Assembly (NCBI GenBank): GCA_964387075.1
Contig: CAYLVB010000008.1
Span: 124,001 to 188,000, forward strand
Reading direction: 5' to 3'
Origin: PALSA-968 sp964387075
Lineage (GTDB): Bacteria > Bacteroidota > Bacteroidia > B-17B0 > Aurantibacillaceae
Length of the DNA: 64,000 bases
Positions 1 through 7,691 of this stretch are shown here, one piece after another; the stretch's first letter is position 1; each line of letters begins with the position of its first letter. The notes below the pieces were generated by a model, which was not told the DNA's origin, did no database searches, and saw nothing but the letters and a program-made list of their open reading frames with translations. Made by a program: the position numbers and the translations under genes.

Positions 1-102
1 CGGTTGTTTTTTGCCGGCGGTCCTAAGTTGTTCAACCTCAGCAGCTATCTCTTGCTGAATTTTTTCGGAAACTTCTTTTCCGTTGATGATGGTATGCGGC
101 AT
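1..102 (-). CDS. folD: FolD bifunctional methylenetetrahydrofolate dehydrogenase/cyclohydrolase, N-terminal part
   Basis: The first 34 codons of a minus-strand gene running off the left edge. The protein starts MPHTIINGKEVSEKIQQEIA and continues with an EVEQLRTAGKKQP-like stretch, which is the usual FolD N-terminus (INGK..S.KI..E..EV..L...G..P). FolD oxidises 5,10-methylene-tetrahydrofolate and hydrolyses the methenyl form in cytosolic one-carbon metabolism. The ATG at 102 is the natural start because family members begin only a few residues before the DGK/NGK motif. Its promoter and a palindromic leader lie just upstream (107-138). The NAD(P)-binding and catalytic regions are outside the window, so the assignment rests on the N-terminus alone. 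Confidence 0.8.
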   Translation of the reverse strand, partial: MPHTIINGKEVSEKIQQEIAAEVEQLRTAGKKQP

Positions 103-106
103 AGGC

Positions 107-138
107 GGTTCCGTAGGAATCACTAGGTGACAAAAATA
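107..138 (-). promoter_or_regulatory. folD promoter and palindromic leader
   Basis: On the minus strand a Bacteroidota -7 box TATTTTTG (138 to 131) is followed by TCACCTAGTGA and by the palindrome TTCCTACGGAA (119-109), ending seven bases before the folD ATG. Nearly the same arrangement precedes kdnA at 18262-18294. The CCTACGG core also matches the palindromes beside the transposase at 38.8-39.5 kb. Promoter function is inferred from the consensus. Confidence 0.5.
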
Positions 139-204
139 GGCTCATTTTGCTTTTTTGAAGAAAAATTTTTATATTTACTTATCAAAAACCCTTAAACCAC
201 TTAT

Positions 205-1131
205 ATGAAAAAATTCTACTTTCTTTTGATTCCCGTTTTTTGCCTTTCCCTGCTCTCAAAAGCGCAGCCCGGACCCGGTATTTGTATGGTAACCGTAGAT
301 GATTCGTCAAAGCACAATCTCATTTACTACGACAAATCGCAATTCTCGGTGGCCGACAGTTTTATCCTCTGGCGCGAGACCAATACAGCCGGCACGTACG
401 CCCGTGTTTTGGCCAATCACAAAACGGATAGCAGCATGTTCATAGATATGGATACTGCCGGAGATCCTAACATAAAACTACATCGTTACAAAATGCAGAT
501 CTGGGACCAGGTGGGTGGTTACAGCCAGCTGGGGCCTTATCATACTGTATTGTACTGTCTTCAAAACGGCACCAATTACAACTGGAACCTGTATGATATT
601 GAAGGCGTAGGTGGAGGAATGGTTACCTGGTATTATTTATTGCGCGATGATAACGGACTCAATCAATGGCAAAAGATAGACTCCATGACCAACAGCACCA
701 TGAGCGCGGTTGATCCGGTTGCTATGTCCTTTCCAAATGGTTTGTGGCGATTGGTTACTAAATGGAGCATCAGCTGCAGCACATCGGCACGTTATGATGG
801 CAACGACGCCACGCAGGCAACCATCGTAAAAACAAAATCGAACATTACCAATAATAAAGTGGCCGGCATCAACAACAGCATAAAAGCTTCGTGGGTGAAC
901 TGGTATCCTAACCCGGCAACAGATAAATTAACGTTACGTTTGAATTTCCCGGTCGCCGGTAATTCATCCGTAAAATTGTATAACGCTTTAGGTGTTGAGG
1001 TATTCAGTTCGTCGTTGCTCTCTGGCAAAGATGAAATGAATATCCCGGTTAACGATCTAGCAAAAGGTATTTATATGGCGGAACTCGTGAATGGAACACA
1101 AAAGATCACGCGCCGCGTTTCCATTCAATAA
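205..1131 (+). CDS. T9SS-secreted protein of unknown function
   Basis: A 308-residue exported protein. Residues 1-20 form a Lys-started hydrophobic signal peptide ending in SKAQ. The middle (about 30-220) is rich in aromatic and Thr/Ser residues with a beta-sandwich look, perhaps fibronectin-III-like, but I do not recognise a named domain. The last ~75 residues form a T9SS C-terminal sorting domain, beginning at WYPNPATDKL and ending with GIYMAELVNGTQKITRRVSIQ-type strands. The protein should therefore cross the outer membrane by the type IX system and be released or anchored at the surface. A strong terminator follows at 1154. No function is claimed. Confidence 0.85.
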   Translation: MKKFYFLLIPVFCLSLLSKAQPGPGICMVTVDDSSKHNLIYYDKSQFSVADSFILWRETNTAGTYARVLANHKTDSSMFIDMDTAGDPNIKLHRYKMQIWDQVGGYSQLGPYHTVLYCLQNGTNYNWNLYDIEGVGGGMVTWYYLLRDDNGLNQWQKIDSMTNSTMSAVDPVAMSFPNGLWRLVTKWSISCSTSARYDGNDATQATIVKTKSNITNNKVAGINNSIKASWVNWYPNPATDKLTLRLNFPVAGNSSVKLYNALGVEVFSSSLLSGKDEMNIPVNDLAKGIYMAELVNGTQKITRRVSIQ

Positions 1132-1153
1132 CGCTTTTAAGTTTCAAATAAAA

Positions 1154-1178
1154 AAACCACCTTTAGGGTGGTTTTTTT
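1154..1178 (+). terminator. Rho-independent terminator
   Basis: AAACCACC and GGTGGTTT arms around a short TTTAG loop, followed by a run of T. It lies 22 bases after the T9SS cargo stop and 18 bases before the next gene. Confidence 0.85.
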
Positions 1179-1195
1179 ATGAAAAAATAGATAGT

Positions 1196-1837
1196 ATGGC
1201 GAAAAGTACTGATTGGTCGGCAACAATGAAACCGTTGCTGGCCAAATACAAGAATAAAAAGCACCCGCTGGAATACAAAAACCTCTATCAATTATTGGTG
1301 ATGGTAGTTCTTTCTGCGCAGGATTCCGATAAACACATCAACCAGGTTGCGCCGCCGCTGTTCGAAGCATACCCCAACATGAAAAGTCTTTCGCGCGCCG
1401 ATGCCGAGGGTTTGTATCGTTACATCGGTAAGGTGCGCAACTTTGGCAATAAAACAAAGTGGCTGATGGAGCTTTCACAAAAAATAAAAGACGATAAGAA
1501 CATACCGCTAACGATGGAAGGTCTTACCGAATTGCCGGGCATTGGAAGAAAATCGGCCAACGTGATCATGCGCGAGTCGGGAGTAAAAGCCGAAGGGGTG
1601 ATCGTAGACCTGCACGTGGTGCGTGTTGCTCCAAGGATTGGAATTGCAAGTGGATCTGATCCTAAAAAGATCGAAAAACAGATCATGGACGTTATTCCTC
1701 AAAAGGATTGGGGACAAATAGGCATGGCCATTTCCTTTTTGGGAAGAGAGATCTGTCGTCCAACCGGCCCTAAGCACGCAGAATGCCCGGTAAAGAGGAG
1801 CTGCGCATATTTCAAGCAGGGTAAAGTATCCAAATAG
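1196..1837 (+). CDS. Endonuclease III family (HhH-GPD) DNA glycosylase with altered Fe-S motif
   Basis: 213 residues, the length of E. coli Nth. It shows the helix-hairpin-helix ELPGIGRKSANV (112-122) with the catalytic Lys119 (E. coli K120) and the catalytic aspartate D138 in VDLHVVRV. Family role: removal of oxidised pyrimidines and AP-site cleavage in base excision repair. The C-terminal cluster loop is C187-X6-H194-X2-C197-X5-C203. The spacing is identical to the four-cysteine [4Fe-4S] loop of Nth, but the second ligand is His. The ATG at 1196 was chosen because it gives the family N-terminus; an upstream in-frame ATG at 1091 would lie inside the preceding gene and read through the terminator. 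It may be a divergent Nth paralogue rather than the main Nth. Confidence 0.8.
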   Translation: MAKSTDWSATMKPLLAKYKNKKHPLEYKNLYQLLVMVVLSAQDSDKHINQVAPPLFEAYPNMKSLSRADAEGLYRYIGKVRNFGNKTKWLMELSQKIKDDKNIPLTMEGLTELPGIGRKSANVIMRESGVKAEGVIVDLHVVRVAPRIGIASGSDPKKIEKQIMDVIPQKDWGQIGMAISFLGREICRPTGPKHAECPVKRSCAYFKQGKVSK

Positions 1838-2209
1838 AATACCCCGGATTTGCCTGTGGTGGTAATTTACCTTTACCAATATCAAGGTGCCGTTACCTTA
1901 GTACTTTCAATCTATAATTTCCCCCTGAGCATGTCCTCGCGCGAATGAAATATAAATTTCGTTCAGGCTCAAATGACCTAAGTTTAAACACGTACGAAAA
2001 CGATAAGGCATATGCCGTATTTAGTGCCCAAAGGTCCGTATTTTGAAAGAATATAATTGCCGGCCTTGAATTTTATATATTTTTGAAATGAAAACGATCC
2101 ACTTTATTTCTTAGCGATGAACCAATCAAAATTCCCCAATAAAAAAACAACAAACATGAACCGAGCCGTATGGCGAACACCATGTTACCTTAATTTAAAA
2201 ACACAAAAC
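1838..2209 (+). promoter_or_regulatory. Intergenic region with a promoter for the SUMF1-like gene
   Basis: About 370 bases without a gene. A near-perfect AT-rich stem (GAATGAAAT ... ATTTCGTTC) lies at 1943-1964 and may be a terminator or operator. A good Bacteroidota promoter follows: TTG at 2057-2059, 18 bases, then TATTTTTG at 2078-2085. Transcription would start near 2092 and leave a leader of roughly 120 bases. Short in-frame ATGs at 2117 and 2159 exist in the leader, but the peptide they would add lacks signal-peptide character. Confidence 0.5.
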
Positions 2210-3667
2210 ATGAAATCAATGATCAAAAAGCACATGAATGCTGTATGTATTACAGTGGCGCTCCTGGTAGGCGGGCTTACTTCAAACGCAAATAACCTGG
2301 TTATAACCGGAACTTCGGTAACGGGTTCTGACATCACTTTTAATATCAGTTGGGACAATAGCTGGAATACGAACATTGCACCCGCCAACTGGGATGCCGT
2401 TTGGGTATTTGTAAAATACCAGGATTGTTCTACCCGTTTATGGAATCATGCTGGTTTAAGTACTAATGGAGGTGATCATACCGCGGGTTCACCTTTGCAG
2501 GTAGATCCTGTATCAGATGGTAAAGGAGTGTTCATCCGCCGAAGCGCTTTGGGAGGCGGAAATATAGGCAGCACTGCCATCTCTTTACGTATGACCATTC
2601 CTGCCGGTACCTATAACTATAAAGTATTTGGCATCGAAATGGTGAATATTCCACAGGCGAACTTTGAACTGGGTGATGGAACCAGCGCCTCTACTTTTAA
2701 CAGCATCACGATCAATGCTGCCTCTCAATCAGGCGGACTTACCGCGGTTACTTTAGGGGGCGGTGCAGTTGCAATCCCTTCTACTTATCCGATGGGCTAC
2801 AATTCTTTTTACAGCATGAAATACGAGATGACCCAGGAACAATACGTAGAATTTCTGAACACACTTACCTACGACCAGCAGGTAAGCCGTACCGCCGTAG
2901 ATCCGATCAGCGCGCCCGGCACACTTGTTATCGGAAGTCGTTCTTACTATAATGGAATTGTGATACAAACCTCAGGTAATAATAATATTCTTCCGGCGGT
3001 TTACGCCTGCGATCAAACAGCAGGGACTCTTAATAACACGAACGATGCACAGAATAAGGCGTGTAATTATGTTAACTGGGGAGATGTTTCAGCATACCTT
3101 GATTGGGCCGCCCTGCGACCCATGACCGAAATGGAATTTGAAAAGATTTGCCGTGGTTCAATGCCCAGGCTCGCCAATGAATATGTATGGGGAAGCACGA
3201 ATATTAACCATGTTAGCAGCGCAAGCGTTACTAACAACCACACAGTTTCCGAAGGGTCCAGCACAATTACGAATGGGTTATGCAATTATTATCTCAACGT
3301 AAATAGCGTAGGTGCACCCATGCGTAACGGGTTCGCTGCTACGGCCACCTCTGGCCGTGAATCTTCCGGAGCCTCTTACTATGGGGCCATGGAAATGGGC
3401 GGAAACCTTTTTGAAATGTGCATCACTACCGGAAACGCAACCGGCGCGGCCTTTAACGGAACACTTGGTGATGGGTCGCTAACAAGCGTGGGTAACGCTA
3501 ATGTTGCCACCTGGCCTTCCAATGCTGGTACGGGCACCTGTGATAGGGGTGGTTGTTGCGCAGTTGGTGCTACCTATTGTAAAACTTCTGACAGGCAGGT
3601 AGGTGCCGATGGCACAACTTACAATACCACACGTTATTATTATAATGGAGGAAGAGGCGTAAGGTAA
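2210..3667 (+). CDS. Secreted SUMF1/FGE-like (formylglycine-generating-enzyme family) protein
   Basis: 485 residues from the ATG at 2210, chosen because MKSMIKKHMNAVCITVALL gives a proper signal peptide (cut near SNA/NN). Residues ~20-190 form an unassigned N-terminal beta-rich domain. From ~215 the SUMF1 fold is recognisable: YSMKYEMTQEQYVEFLN, then NWGDVSAYLDWAALRPMTEMEFEK, then GAMEMGGNLFEMC (usual GN-WEW), ending NGGRGVR (usual GFR-VR). FGE enzymes oxidise sulfatase cysteines, but most Bacteroidota secreted relatives lack proven enzyme activity and may be structural or binding proteins, as GldJ/GldK are thought to be. Several extra cysteines near the C-terminus (CDRGGCCAVGATYC) suggest disulfides. 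It lies directly upstream of the giant adhesin. Confidence 0.75.
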   Translation: MKSMIKKHMNAVCITVALLVGGLTSNANNLVITGTSVTGSDITFNISWDNSWNTNIAPANWDAVWVFVKYQDCSTRLWNHAGLSTNGGDHTAGSPLQVDPVSDGKGVFIRRSALGGGNIGSTAISLRMTIPAGTYNYKVFGIEMVNIPQANFELGDGTSASTFNSITINAASQSGGLTAVTLGGGAVAIPSTYPMGYNSFYSMKYEMTQEQYVEFLNTLTYDQQVSRTAVDPISAPGTLVIGSRSYYNGIVIQTSGNNNILPAVYACDQTAGTLNNTNDAQNKACNYVNWGDVSAYLDWAALRPMTEMEFEKICRGSMPRLANEYVWGSTNINHVSSASVTNNHTVSEGSSTITNGLCNYYLNVNSVGAPMRNGFAATATSGRESSGASYYGAMEMGGNLFEMCITTGNATGAAFNGTLGDGSLTSVGNANVATWPSNAGTGTCDRGGCCAVGATYCKTSDRQVGADGTTYNTTRYYYNGGRGVR

Positions 3668-3724
3668 TTTTCTGGTTCATAGGTCTAAAAAAACAATTGT
3701 TGAAACAGAATAAAATTACATTAC

Positions 3725-6700
3725 ATGCCAAAGCAAATTAAATATTACCTGGCTCTTTGCCTGGTTATGTTCCTGGCTCGGGCAGGTCTGTATGCACAAT
3801 ACACGGGCGGCAATGCTGATGGCTTCTCCGCCGACACGTATACGCTAACAACCTGTAGCACGCCGAGCCAGTTCTACGCCTACATGGGCGGGATCGGCGA
3901 CGGATCAGGCACCCAGACCTATACACTCACTGCTTGCGGAACACCCGCCCAGTTCTACGTATACATGGGAGGTAGCGGGGATGGTTTTTCTTCCCAAACC
4001 CATACACTAACCACTTGCGCAACTCCTTCGCAGTTTTTTGCCTATATGGGCGGTAACAGTGATGGGTTTTCTTCACAAAGCTATACTTTAATAAGCTGCG
4101 GAACCCCATCACAGTTCTATGCGTATATGGGCGGAACCGGGGATGGTTTCGCACGGGATACCACCAACAAATGCCCAACCGCTCCGCCTGTGGCTAATTT
4201 TTCGGCAACGCCAACCACAGTATGTGTAGGACAAACTGTAAACTTTACGGATCTTTCTACTAATAGTCCTGCAGCATGGACCTGGTCGTTCCAGGGAGGA
4301 ACTCCTACAACCTTCACGGTGCAGAATCCCTCTGTGGTGTATAATACGCCGGGAACATACAGTGTAAGTTTACAAGCTACCAACGGAATGGGTACTGATA
4401 CATACACCGTAACAAATTATATTACCGTGAACGCAATCCCAACCGCTAACGCAGGAAGTGATGCGTCAATTTGTACCGGATCTTCTACTACGCTTACGGC
4501 AACCGGCGGAGGAACTTATAGCTGGACACCATCTACAGGTTTGAGCGCGACCAATATCGCAAACCCTGTGGCAAATCCAACTGTCACTACTACTTACTCG
4601 GTTACAGTAACTGTAAGCGGGTGTTCTTCTACAGACGCGATGACTCTTACCGTTAATTCTATTCCAACCGCGAATGCGGGCGGTGATGTGGCCATCTGTT
4701 TAGGATCTGCAACCAATCTTTCAGCAAGTGGCGGAACTTCTTATAGCTGGACACCTGCTTCGGGACTGAACTCAACAAGCATTTCAAACCCAACAGCAAA
4801 TCCAACTGTTACTACAACTTATTCGGTTACTGTTACGACTGCAGGTTGTTCATCTACCGATGATGTTATGGTAACCGTAAATGCTTTGCCAACGCCAAAC
4901 GCTGGATCGGATGTTGCTGTGTGTAATGGAACTTCAACCAACTTATCAGCCAGCGGCGGCAATACGTATACATGGACACCTGCAACAGGATTAAGTGCCA
5001 CAAATATTTCAAACCCCGTGGCTACACCTGCTTCAACTACGAATTACACTGTAAGTGTGACCGACCTCAATGGTTGCCAGGCATCCGATGTAATGACGGT
5101 GACTGTAAATCCTTTGCCTCCTGCCGATGCGGGAAGCAACGTAACGATCTGTACAGGTAATTCGGCCAACCTTTCGGCTAGTGGCGGAACAACATATACA
5201 TGGACACCTTCTACCGGATTGAGCGCAACCAATATTTCAAACCCGGTTGCCAGTCCAACAACTACTACAACCTATACAGTTTTAGTCACGGATAATAACA
5301 GTTGCCAGGCTTCGGATGTTGTCACCGTAACGGTAAGTGGTTCGCTTGTTGCCAACGCAGGAGTTGATACATCATTTTGTTTTGGCAGTGCCGTAGGATT
5401 ATCTGCCAGCGGCGGAACTTCCTATACCTGGACACCATCAACAGGTTTGAGCGCAACTAATGTTTCAAATCCGGTTGCCAGTCACACGGCAACGATCACT
5501 TATACTGTAACTGCGATATCGGGAGCCTGCTCTGCCACTGATGAAATAACAGTAACCGTGAATCCGCTTCCCACACCAACTGTAACAGCGGGAGGCCCAA
5601 CCACCTTCTGTATAGGCGACAGCGTGATTTTAACCGCAAGCGCGGCTACTTCTTATACCTGGTCAACCAGCGCTTCTACACAAACCATCAGCGTTTTGAA
5701 TTCCGGAAGTTTCTATGTTACTGTAAGTAACGCCTTCGGTTGTGTTGCATCATCGAATACAGTAAGTACCACGGCGAATCCTTTAGGAACGGCAAACATT
5801 ACTCCTAACGGCCCCACCACTTTCTGCCAGGGAGGAAGCGTTCTCTTAACGGCTAATGCAGGCTCAGGATACAGCTGGACCGGCGGCGCAAGTACGCAAA
5901 CTATCAGTGTTACCAACTCGGGAACCTATACGGTTTCCGTAGATGATCCCAATGGTTGTACTGTTCCTTCGCCAACGGCATCTATCGTTATTACAGTAAA
6001 TCCAAATCCCGCTACCCCAACCATTACTGTTGCTAACGGGGATTCTGCGCTGTGTATAGGAGACACTGCGATCTTAAAATCCAGTCCTGAAGCAAGTTAT
6101 TTGTGGAGCACAGGTTCAACCGCTGATTCTATAGTTGTAACCACGGGAGGTTCTTATAGCGTAACGGTAACAAATACTTTAGGTTGTTCTGCCACTTCAG
6201 CGGTTATCAATGCCACACTGAACGACCCGCTTACTGATTTTGCAGGAGATACTTTGCTGGTATTTATTCCGAACGCGGTGGTTAATTTTACCGCAACAGT
6301 CAATGGCATTCCTCCTTATACTTACCAGTGGGATTTCGGAGATGGAGGAACTTCGGGCGCCGCAGCTCCATCGCACACCTATACAACTATCGGTTACGAT
6401 ACAGTTTCTTTGATACTCACCGACAGTACAGGTTGTTCGAAAAAGATCACCAAGAACGCCTATGTGGAGGTAGAGCAATTATTTCCAAGCACGCCGATGA
6501 ATACCGGCACTGCCTTAAACCTGGGCGGCGTTCATTTCCAGGACGCGCAAACGGGTATCATAGCTTTACCCGATGGAAACTGTATCCTGAGTGTTGACAG
6601 CGGAAATAACTGGACGCCTCTGCCAACTTTACAGGCTAATCCGCTTACCAATGTGCATACGCGGCCCAGCAATTGGTTCGCCTGCGGATCGCTGGGTACT

Positions 6701-7609
6701 ATACTTCAATCTACCAATAATGGAGCGAACTGGACGCCTTTCAGCACGGGTACTACCGAAACCTTCACCGGCATACACTTGTCGTCGGCTACCAGCGGTT
6801 TTGCGGTGGGAACTAATGGAGTACTTCATCAATATAACGGAACGAACTGGACGCCGCAAACTTCCGGAACTGTGGAGCAACTTAACAATGTGTTTGATGT
6901 GAATGGAACGGTTGCCTTCGCGGCAGGAGATAATCAAACTATCCTTGCTTACAACGGCGTTTCCTGGTCGGCACAAACCTGTCCGCTTACCATGGATGTG
7001 AAGGACATCCGTTTCACCACACCGTTGTTCGGTTACGCGGCCGGAACGAATGGTAACATTCTGCAAACCCTGAATGGCGGTAATACCTGGACACCTGTTC
7101 TCACAGGAGTTGATATAGACTTTAGCAGTTTAGAGGCTATTGGTCCCGACTCGGCCTGGGCAACAGGTGGTCATGGCATAGTTTATACAACCTCGGATGC
7201 CGGGGCTAACTGGATCCGCTGGTCGGTGGGTTATACAGATGATCAAAGCTCGTTGCGCATAACCAGTGGTAAAGGGCATATAGTAGGGCAAGGTGGAAAT
7301 GGAAGAAATTTCGCGCCAAGCTTCGGAAACTCTATTTTCAATTCGGCTACACCGGCAAACTTCTTTAAGGTGTATCCAAATCCTGCCAAAGATGAATGTG
7401 TGATCTCAGGTTACCTGGCTCAAACAGAGAAACTGACCATTGATGTGAAAGACGTACAAGGAAGGTTACTTGAAAAAGTGATTAATTCGAATGTCTTTGG
7501 CGCCTTTGAGGCGAAAGTCAACACCTCGGGCTTTGTAGACGGCATTTACTTCTTCCATATACAACAGGGGCAGAAATCCTGGGTACAGAAGATCGTGGTG
7601 GCGCATTAA
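3725..7609 (+). CDS. Giant T9SS-secreted adhesin-like protein with repeat, PKD/Ig-like and Ycf48-like regions
   Basis: 1294 residues. The order is: signal peptide (1-25, ending YAQ); four 27-residue repeats (30-137), each with DGF/DGS, a single Cys and TPSQFYAYMGG; one PKD domain (~150-238, with TWSFQGGTP); a run of about seven ~80-residue Ig-like repeats (~240-640) with CxGxSxxLxASGGxxYxWTPxTGLSxTNISNP; further GxxYxWxxGxxTxTIxVxxxGxYxVxV repeats (~620-830); a second PKD domain (YQWDFGDGGTSG, ~860-910); BNR/Ycf48-type propeller repeats (~930-1190, with SGNNWTPL and NNGANWTPF); and a T9SS sorting domain from VYPNPAKDE (~1215-1294). It is probably a long surface stalk with a terminal propeller, used in adhesion or matrix building. 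No enzyme motif was seen. The ligand is unknown. Confidence 0.85.
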   Translation: MPKQIKYYLALCLVMFLARAGLYAQYTGGNADGFSADTYTLTTCSTPSQFYAYMGGIGDGSGTQTYTLTACGTPAQFYVYMGGSGDGFSSQTHTLTTCATPSQFFAYMGGNSDGFSSQSYTLISCGTPSQFYAYMGGTGDGFARDTTNKCPTAPPVANFSATPTTVCVGQTVNFTDLSTNSPAAWTWSFQGGTPTTFTVQNPSVVYNTPGTYSVSLQATNGMGTDTYTVTNYITVNAIPTANAGSDASICTGSSTTLTATGGGTYSWTPSTGLSATNIANPVANPTVTTTYSVTVTVSGCSSTDAMTLTVNSIPTANAGGDVAICLGSATNLSASGGTSYSWTPASGLNSTSISNPTANPTVTTTYSVTVTTAGCSSTDDVMVTVNALPTPNAGSDVAVCNGTSTNLSASGGNTYTWTPATGLSATNISNPVATPASTTNYTVSVTDLNGCQASDVMTVTVNPLPPADAGSNVTICTGNSANLSASGGTTYTWTPSTGLSATNISNPVASPTTTTTYTVLVTDNNSCQASDVVTVTVSGSLVANAGVDTSFCFGSAVGLSASGGTSYTWTPSTGLSATNVSNPVASHTATITYTVTAISGACSATDEITVTVNPLPTPTVTAGGPTTFCIGDSVILTASAATSYTWSTSASTQTISVLNSGSFYVTVSNAFGCVASSNTVSTTANPLGTANITPNGPTTFCQGGSVLLTANAGSGYSWTGGASTQTISVTNSGTYTVSVDDPNGCTVPSPTASIVITVNPNPATPTITVANGDSALCIGDTAILKSSPEASYLWSTGSTADSIVVTTGGSYSVTVTNTLGCSATSAVINATLNDPLTDFAGDTLLVFIPNAVVNFTATVNGIPPYTYQWDFGDGGTSGAAAPSHTYTTIGYDTVSLILTDSTGCSKKITKNAYVEVEQLFPSTPMNTGTALNLGGVHFQDAQTGIIALPDGNCILSVDSGNNWTPLPTLQANPLTNVHTRPSNWFACGSLGTILQSTNNGANWTPFSTGTTETFTGIHLSSATSGFAVGTNGVLHQYNGTNWTPQTSGTVEQLNNVFDVNGTVAFAAGDNQTILAYNGVSWSAQTCPLTMDVKDIRFTTPLFGYAAGTNGNILQTLNGGNTWTPVLTGVDIDFSSLEAIGPDSAWATGGHGIVYTTSDAGANWIRWSVGYTDDQSSLRITSGKGHIVGQGGNGRNFAPSFGNSIFNSATPANFFKVYPNPAKDECVISGYLAQTEKLTIDVKDVQGRLLEKVINSNVFGAFEAKVNTSGFVDGIYFFHIQQGQKSWVQKIVVAH
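3812..4135 (+). repeat. Four in-frame 81-bp coding repeats
   Basis: Residues 30-137 of the adhesin are four head-to-tail 27-residue units with a partial fifth (TGDGFARDT). Each unit has the pattern DGF-x3-T-x-T-L-x2-C-x-TPxQFxxYMGG. The DNA copies have diverged at many third positions, so the duplications are old. Confidence 0.85.
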
Positions 7610-7629
7610 GATAATTCCCCAAAAGATGT

Positions 7630-7663
7630 GGCCCGTAAGAAATTTCTTGCGGGCCTTTTTTAT
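7630..7663 (+). terminator. Rho-independent terminator after the adhesin
   Basis: GGCCCGTAAGAAA and its complement TTTCTTGCGGGCC form a long hairpin followed by six T. It closes the SUMF1-adhesin transcription unit. Confidence 0.9.
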
Positions 7664-7691
7664 GTTATTTTTGTAGATATAGCTTTTCCGT

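Noticed and set aside
6591..7066. Open frames overlapping the adhesin propeller region on either strand
   Set aside because: Shadow frames of a GC-balanced repeat gene; they show no domain or signal features.
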